Origin: Cristatella mucedo
Taxonomy: Eukaryota; Bryozoa; Phylactolaemata; Cristatellidae
Length of the DNA stretch: 64,000 nucleotides
Reading direction: 5' to 3'
NCBI GenBank assembly: GCA_009760855.2
Contig: WPIO01000014.1
Coordinates: 5,500,001 to 5,564,000, forward strand
The position numbers were made by a program, and so were the translations under genes. This document shows, one piece after another, positions 57,736 to 64,000 of the stretch. The notes beneath the pieces are model-generated. The model searched no databases. It saw nothing but the letters and a program-made list of their open reading frames with translations, and had not been told where the DNA came from. How positions within the stretch are numbered: the first letter of the stretch is position 1; each line of letters opens with the position of its first letter.

Positions 57736-58324
57736 GGTCGCCAAGTGTTGATGTCAAATATGGCAGCCTCCGGGTTTCGAACTAGCGACACAAGACTACT
57801 AGTCGAATTAGTTTTATGTGATATACGTGCGGTTAGCTATCTATACTAAATTCATATTAATAATATTCATATTAAATTCATATTAATCTGCATAGTCAAC
57901 TTACCTTAAGCATGTACTTACAGCCTTAGCAGAGGCCGACTTGATTCGGTCCGAAAGCAGCATCCAAGGTCGGTGCTGCTCTATCTCGGGGAACGTCTCT
58001 AAGCTGACTGCTTAAGCCCATTAACTCGGGGGCTCTTTTGTGACCACAAGCGAGAGAACACAAAGAAAAGTGCATACACAACACTGATGAAAAGCCTCTG
58101 GACAGACTCTTATACCTTCCTGTAAGCCATCGCGTCAATTTGGGTTTTTCCAAAGTTCGATGAGTGCTGTATGTACTCGATTGTCTTGAGAAGATCAGCG
58201 CTCAAATATAAGTCATTTTCAGTTTGAGTCGGCAAAATCAGCCCAGGGAGCAAAAAGCGATAGGTATCAAAACGCTTAAGGTCAGGGTTAGCTGAGTTTA
58301 CTACTATAATATTTAGGTTATCAC
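57736..58324. other. Unassigned stretch
   Basis: No feature recognised. A T-arm-like GTTCGAAACCCGG on the minus strand near 57775 is not part of a foldable tRNA. Confidence 0.4.
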
Positions 58325-58480
58325 CTATAACTACCGAGGAGGTCAAGGGGTTCGCATTTACGAGGTCATGGGCTCGAGCCCTGCGGTGCATGTGAAGCAC
58401 CTGGATTGAAATGGAATGAATGAAATGGAAGAAATGAATCTTGAGATTCATTTCTTTTAGGGCGCTATTCAAATAAAAAA
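58325..58480 (+). mobile_element. SINE-B copy 4
   Basis: Head AGGTCAAGGGGTTCGCATTT, B box GGGCTCGAGCCC, then GGTGCATGTGAAGCACCTGG. An internal GAAATGAATC expansion replaces part of the LINE-like tail, and GGGCGCTATTCAAATAAAA closes it. Confidence 0.8.
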
Positions 58481-59942
58481 TATATATAAGGACTTAATCC
58501 ATGACCAGTATCGCAAAGAATCGCAGCGTACCTGTTCTTTTATGAGTTCGTACGGTACGCAGAAAAGTTTGGACTGGGATTCATGGATACAGCACCAACT
58601 TCATGCAACAAAACCATCTATTAAAAAAAACAGCTGAACCGCAAACATCGAGGGCTAAGCATCTGCACAAGAAAATTGCGCATAAAAAATTAAAAATTGC
58701 CGCGGCGTCTTCAAAAGTTTAACCCGTGCCGTCTAACTAAAGGTGCTAGTCAATTAAACACGACGCATTTCGACCTAGCGAAGGGATTTACCATCGTCAG
58801 ACCTCGCGGCACGTCGCAATTAATGCAAACTTAAGTAATATAAGCTATGAAGCAAGAATCAGTTTAAGAAGCTGGTGACTTAGTGTAGAGAAATGTACCA
58901 GTACAGAAGAAAAATGAAAGAAGGAACAGAAGAGAAGGAGAGCACGTGATGGAGAGTCTTGCAGGAGCGACACTCGTCCTGAGAAGACAATGACCTTGGT
59001 TAGGCCTTGCCAGTCGGCAGACCAGGGAGCAAGCGATATCGGTTAGGTATTGAGCTGCAACTGTCGTTCTCCGTTACGACAAGTGTTCTCGACTCGCTGT
59101 TAGCGAAATAGTTAAGACACGACTGTGCAAGCTATGCAAGGGTCAATTAAAACCTCTTCCAGCGAAAACTGACAGCTATCTGCACGGATATTGACCGAGT
59201 ATTCATCTTGCTAACATTACTAATTGATGTTCTTAGCGAGCAAACGTGTCCTTCGCATTTAAGTTACAGCTTGCTTCTTCAATTTTATAATAACCCTTGC
59301 TTCGATCAGATTGAAAATAACATTGCTTCGATCGGATTGAAAATAAAGAGCTTCAGGGTCAGATTGAGCGATCTAGTTGACTCTGACCGACGTTTTGCAC
59401 TTCACCGTTTCCCACTTCCACAACTTCACGCGACACTTCCTAGCGCCTAGCAGGTGAGATGTCACATCTCGGGTGCTCCGCCATAAAATCAGACGCATTA
59501 CCTCATAGAACAGCAGAAGAAAAAGCATGGTATAGACAACAGCAGCTGTTAGGAACGGATTAACAAGGATTCGCGGAGTGCTTGCCAGTTGTACATAAGC
59601 TTGTCTCACAGCTGGTCTTGATGGATACCTGCTGCCGTGAAAGAGGCACCAGACTCGGCTTGCAGCTTTGGTTGTGGTCAAAACGTCTGTCAGCCTTGAA
59701 CGTGCCACAACCTGCTCACCAGTTCTCGCTGAAGTCCATTTTTTTCTTTTTCTGTTCACAGTTCTGTATTGTGTTCACTTGTTTGTCGGCAAGCTGGAGT
59801 CACGTTTTCTTATTTCCATTCGTGGTTCTGTGTTATGGGTGCAATTGACTTCTTGGCTCGAGCTGTATGCACGGTTGTGCAAAACACAGAAAGCGTCTTT
59901 TTTTCTGACGAAGCAAAGCAATAGGTCACAGGCTTCGCAATG
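58481..59942. other. Unassigned stretch
   Basis: No repeat family seen. A minus-strand frame near 59373-59600 contains a hydrophobic run (NPFLTAAVVYTMLFLLLFYE) directly before a GTAATG donor-like site, too little to call an exon. Confidence 0.35.

Positions 59943-60013
<71 letters not shown>
59943..60013. repeat. (GA)n microsatellite
   Basis: About 35 GA units. Confidence 0.97.
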
Positions 60014-60019
<6 letters not shown>

Positions 60020-60891
60020 CAAGACTCAATGCTAAAGCAGCCGAGGCACAACGAACTCCTCAATCGCACACACAGGGAAAACCTGCACATTGGGAGCTGG
60101 CAATGATTGCTCTGGGCTGCCTTCACCGGAAGGCGTAGAGTACACTGGTAGCGAGTCAAGCCGCTGAGCTAGCCATCAAGCTGTGAGTTAGCTATGCTGT
60201 ACCTATCGGCCATCTGTCACAGGCCTATAGCCTAACGTTCGATACTACAGCCCGACGAGTATTTGTCTTTACAACGAATGAAATGAAGAGGTATCGTTCT
60301 GCCCATACCCATGCTGCCTTGCGACGACGTACATTAAAGCATAGTTAAAACTTCGTGATTCCCACTCTATCTAATGGATTTGTAGGCATGCGGACAAATG
60401 TTCGGGTCTGCAAGCAAGTGATCTAGTATTTATGGGTCATCGACAAAATCTTAATTTTCCTGCCACCTCTGCAGTTGGCAAAAAATTTCAGGCTAAGGCA
60501 GCTCTGACAATTCTTAACTTACACCCACATCCGTGCATATTCTGCGTGCCGTCGATGATGCATGTACACTTTCCTTTACGATGGATGCAGTGACAATTAA
60601 CTGGTTAACGCAAGCAATCGCTCTGAGAGGGGCACTCAATGCGGCAAATGTATTCTTGATTCAAAAGCGCTGGCGACACGATGAAGCAAATAGAGAGCAA
60701 ATCGAAATGCAGGCACCAAAGTGTGCCTGATGCCAGAAGATGGCAACTGTGCCGGCATGAAATCGGGGTAAACGCAGCCAGACTGAAGCATGCCCAAACG
60801 CAATAAATAGAACTAGTGCACAAAAAGCTCGAAAGCGACCAGACCACAGTGGCATCGGCACAGCAGTGGTGGTAGTGGCACACCACTCCGG
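60014..60891. other. 3' flank / possible 3' UTR of the importin-4-like gene
   Basis: Non-coding sequence downstream (minus strand) of the stop codon. No clear polyadenylation signal was found. Confidence 0.4.
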
Positions 60892-61019
60892 CTAGAGGCC
60901 TGCAGGGAAGAGCTTCCAGAGCACAGAAACCGGCGGAACGCCGGCCATGGCGCCTTGCAGAGCGTGTGGCTCGGCAGACCGGATGTCTGTCAGCATCGCA
61001 GCAAGCTTCTCCTTGGTGT
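60892..61019 (-). CDS. IPO4: Importin-4-like last coding exon with stop
   Basis: The acceptor TTTGCTCTTGTAG is followed by an exon that needs one base from the exon at 63372. The joined codon is GAC, giving KADTKEKLAAMLTDIRS, then AEPHALQGAMAGVPPVSVLW and a TAG stop at 60894-60892. The pattern 'DTKxxLxxxL...ALxxxP' agrees with the very end of importin-4 (PPDTKAALLLLLTFLAKQ followed by a Leu-Pro turn). The last dozen residues (SVLWKLFPAGL) do not resemble the family, so the C-terminus is lineage-specific or the true end differs slightly. The intron from 63371 to 61020 is about 2.35 kb. No AATAAA was seen on the minus strand in the next 700 bases. Confidence 0.75.
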
Positions 61020-63371
61020 CTACAAGAGCAAACGGCCAAGAGCAATGCACAGCCTACAGGTCTACAATCTCGACCATGGACAACGCACGAATCGACAGCA
61101 ACGACGTGGCGCAGCAGCCTAGCCAGCTGTGAGTTCGAGCGCACATCGCTCTTATCTTCTCGATCACATCGCTCTTATCACACATCTTCTCTGGAATAAT
61201 ATATCTAGGGCAAGTCGCGGCCGAGCCCCAGTAAGGCATACACAGCAGTGACACAAAAAACGTGAACGGAGCAACAAAACGAAACGCAGTTTTTTTGTTG
61301 TTATTTTCTCTTCTTACTCGATGCTGATAAATGAGCTCCTTCGAAAGAAGGGAGGGGGAGCTTAGCTAATTGCCACAGCATCTGGCTGGTGGATGCCTGC
61401 CTGCCTCCAGCAAAGGCGGTCTGCCTCTGTCTCTGGCTCCACCGCAGTCAAAGGAAAGCTCGGTGAAAGCGACGAGGCGCTCCGCCGGCACTAGCAGCCG
61501 GCCCGGAATAGTGGTCTTGTTTACGTTTGCCTTACATTCGCCGAGCCCCTGCCACTGACCAGCAAAGTAACTGTTTGCTGCCGAACTTTAATCGCGACCG
61601 AAAGCATGCTCTTGGCAAATGAACAGGGCTCGAATGAATCTGGCCAAAGCAGCTCTCCGCGAGTTATTTTTGCTGAGAACGACTACAGCAAAACAACAAC
61701 AAAGCCACGCAGGCCAGCAGGCCACAGACGGACAAAGTGGGTTCAAACGAAGCTAGGCCATTGTACTTCATGCCCATTAGACAAAGGTGGCTTCATGGCC
61801 AAAGTCTTGAGCTAGTGTCTTTGGTGAGTGAGTGAGGGTCGTGCCTATATCAAGCACGGGTGCCACGTACACACAGCACAGGGTACAGGTAACCAGAATT
61901 AAATCAACCGCAGTGCTCGACTTACGAGATCGCAAGCACCTTACTTGCATTGCATGCGGTGATGACAGATCGAAATGCATTGCCAACGAATACGCACACA
62001 CGCCTGCTCTTGTACACGCGTGCATATTGACTAGGGAGACACGCTTCGCCCTGGGTTCTATCCTTCGAATAACGATGGCAACTTGCAGACCATCAGCCAC
62101 AGGGGTTGGTGCAGCAAACTTGGCAGACTTTGTTTAATGCACTAGTTTCCGTGCCTAAAGTGCCACCGAGTACCTGCATGGTTTGTGGATGGGGTGCAAG
62201 ACAGCAGTTATCAGCTACCATCTTTTCAGAGCTGGGCTAAAAAAAAAACATCAATGCGTCCTCGAGAAAACGGTAAGGCACATGACTTGCTGCCACTTTG
62301 AGATAAATCGGATCTAAAGTCGCTAGTCGGTTACAGACTTATCGAAAGCCATACAAAGACGTGCTCAGCTCTGGACCCTCAGACCTCATACACCGACACC
62401 GCAAGTAGCTTCTCAGTTCTGTGACAGAGAGTAAAGATATCTGCACATCCTGCCTAAATGAACTGGCATTCTAGTCCACACTTTTCTATCGAGCAGCAAG
62501 GTTCAGACTGTGCACACTGCCCTACACCAGCACTGCCTCTCACACGTTAGAAGGCAATGTAATATGCGCTAATCAAAAGAACGGTTGTCTACAGCACAGC
62601 AATCGACGATTTCATTTAACGGTCGTAGGCTTGTGCCGAGTACAGCGTACCACGTGCTCTTTGCCCCGAAGTGGAACAAAGCTATCGAGTGAGCCAATTT
62701 GAAAAGGTGAGCCAAAAAAGAATTTCTAGCGATTCAGTAAAGGCAGCTCACTGCCAGGATGGTGTCAGCCGAAGGCACGTGTAGGTTCAACTTCCATCCT
62801 CTACAGAAGAGAATTCCACGTGATATAATTATTCAATCGAACTTTTGGGCACCGAGATAACTGACTATCCCATAGCTTATCGTTACTCGTGAAGAAAATG
62901 GCCCCATTCTGACATGCAAAGGACGTGGCAAACAAATCAGATAGCAAGTATCAGTCCGATGCAAGTGAGTTCAGAACAGCTCACCAGAAAGAACCATATG
63001 AGAAAAATGAAGAAACTGACATGATCCCCCTAACACTCAGTCGAAGTCGACTGAGTGAATGGTAATACCAAAACAGAAATTGTTTTCGAAGCAGGCGATG
63101 CCGTGCACTGCCCTACGAGACAGCTCGACTGCTGACGGGGTGGGCTGTATGAGCATTGCAACAAGCAAGGCTGCACACGTGTGTCCGAGGCACAGAGCTG
63201 TGCCAAATTCTAAGGGAATAATGTTCGCATTCTATAATTCTAAGGCATTAGGAATTAAGAAGAGTTACTGCCCAGCGAAAGATTGTGCACTGCCTGCTTC
63301 GCATAACACCCTCATGCAGCAGAGTGCGTATTTCCGCACGAGCTTCAGGCAAGCAGGTGCACGGCCCTTAC
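61020..63371 (-). other. Intron of importin-4-like gene
   Basis: This is 2.35 kb between two phase-1 exon borders. I see no transposon copy, RNA gene or credible open frame in it. It has moderate GC and several AT-rich runs. Short open frames on both strands carry no recognisable motif. Confidence 0.6.
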
Positions 63372-63441
63372 CAGCCTTCAAGTTGTCCGTGGGAAGAACG
63401 GCGGTCAGGACCTGCAGTAGCTGCGGGAGGTTATCCAGGAC
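63372..63441 (-). CDS. IPO4: Importin-4-like C-terminal exon (HEAT helix)
   Basis: This 70-base exon lies after acceptor TTATTATCTAG and before donor GTAAGG. It enters in phase 0, matching the exon at 63677, and leaves in phase 1. It encodes VLDNLPQLLQVLTAV and LPTDNLKA, an amphipathic helix pair corresponding to the 'VAPELLRICSLILADNKIP' helix of vertebrate importin-4. The intervening intron (63442-63676) is 235 bases. An alternative open frame inside that intron (residues like LHNAATLAADHV) looks attractive but is not needed once the two exons are joined in phase. Confidence 0.82.
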
Positions 63442-63676
63442 CTAGATAATAAACAGACGGTGAGTCACCGAGAGGTCCGCTCTGGAGGAGACTTCTGGGC
63501 AGGGGGGGTGGGGTGGGGGAGCGATAGCCAAGCGCTTGATCGGCACACAGGTGCACTGGCCGAAGAGGCAACAGCACGGTAACGACGTAGCGAAATGCGC
63601 TAGGTAATGCCAGGGGGCAATGACATGGTCTGCAGCAAGAGTGGCGGCATTGTGCAGCTGCAACACTCCAGCTCAC

Positions 63677-63784
63677 ATGTGCCTTCGAGCATCTATAGAG
63701 AGGACCAGCGATGCAGTCGTAGACAGTCTCGTTCTCATTGAAGTCTTCTTTCAGCGGTAGGTGGCTCAACAGCTTGGGATAAAT
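63677..63784 (-). CDS. IPO4: Importin-4-like C-terminal exon (HEAT repeat), antepenultimate visible
   Basis: This 108-base, 36-codon exon starts after a T-rich acceptor (TTTTATCAAG) in phase 0 and ends at a good donor (GTGAGC) in phase 0. It encodes YPKLLSHLPLKEDFNENETV followed by YDCIAGPLYRCSKAH. 'LLxxLPLxEDxEExxTV' is the hallmark of the penultimate HEAT repeats of importin-4 (compare the human LPLREDLEEWVT segment). Importin-4 is a karyopherin-beta that carries cargo such as histones H3/H4 and ribosomal proteins through the nuclear pore under RanGTP control. The family is about 1,080 residues long, so more than 900 residues must be encoded to the right of the window. An alternative, longer exon start within 63785-63900 cannot be excluded. 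Confidence 0.82.
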
Positions 63785-64000
63785 CTTGATAAAAAAAAGC
63801 AGCGTGCCTTGAAATAAGCGCAGGCGCCAAAAGCAGATGCCGGCCAGGACAGCTGCAGCGGTCGCGCGCAACGAGTGGCCGAACAGTAAGCAAGCCGCAA
63901 CTGAGTTGTTGTGCAACGTCTGATGACCAGTACTGCGGGAGCGAGGGGGAGGAGAGCTGCACTGTTGGCATTTTCTCGACAGCAGCAGTTGAACATTCGG

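Noticed and set aside
57760-57800. tRNA-like T-arm (GTTCGAAACCCGG on the minus strand)
   Set aside because: No acceptor, D or anticodon arm can be placed around it.
59373-59600. Hydrophobic run that could be a transmembrane exon
   Set aside because: One 20-residue segment with a donor-like site is not sufficient evidence.
63442-63666. Frame with HNAATLAADHVIAPW that looks like a HEAT helix
   Set aside because: The exons at 63677 and 63372 join in phase without it and match importin-4 continuously. It lies in the 235-base intron. Including it would need an impossibly short 19-base intron.
63785-63996. Possible further upstream importin exon (LHNNSVAACLLFGHSL)
   Set aside because: The acceptor-like site is good, but the residues do not match the family clearly and no donor fits.

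Overview
The window is metazoan nuclear DNA from a repeat-rich genome with long introns. The evidence is spliceosomal exons with GT-AG borders, L2-type LINEs with TTA-repeat tails, tRNA-derived SINEs, Ty3/Gypsy-like gag remnants, a SPIN-like hAT element, dense microsatellites and several CpG-rich islands. It looks like a large-genome invertebrate, but I cannot fix the phylum. There is no sign of operons, CRISPR arrays or prokaryotic genes.

Two host genes can be supported, both on the minus strand. At the left is a phospholipase-C-type gene. A candidate first coding exon lies in a CpG island (28793-28907). The first half of a PH domain is at 12778-12930 and the second half at about 2135-2406. 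All junctions fit phase 1, and the implied introns are about 16 kb and 10 kb. The catalytic part would lie left of the window. At the right edge are the last three coding exons of an importin-4-like nuclear transport receptor (63677-63784, 63372-63441, 60892-61019). The rest of that gene lies beyond position 64000. No gene could be confirmed between about 30 and 60 kb.

Most of the rest is transposon debris, often nested. LINE family A (L2-like, TTA tail) has one long copy (18688-21484) and many 5'-truncated pieces. LINE family B (L2-like RT, TTACA-type tail) has six pieces. SINE family A has eleven copies. SINE family B has four, and its 3' tail is derived from the LINE-A 3' end. A 1.6-kb Gypsy-like element (34509-36138) carries gag only and sits inside a SINE. 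A related solo LTR is at 53293-53561, and a second, broken gag/protease remnant lies at 23978-25170.

The layout is as follows. 0-13 kb holds PLC exons 3 and 2 with LINE-B, SINE and GA/CA/TA arrays in the intron. 13-28 kb is intron with nested LINE-A copies, a 690-bp CTCTGT satellite and the gag remnant. 28-45 kb has CpG islands alternating with SINEs, the LTR element and an inverted pair of LINE-A copies. 45-60 kb is repeats and unassigned DNA, including the SPIN-like element. 60-64 kb is the importin gene.

I found no convincing undescribed molecular system. The most informative signals are the LINE-SINE tail sharing, the SPIN-like element and the split PH domain.
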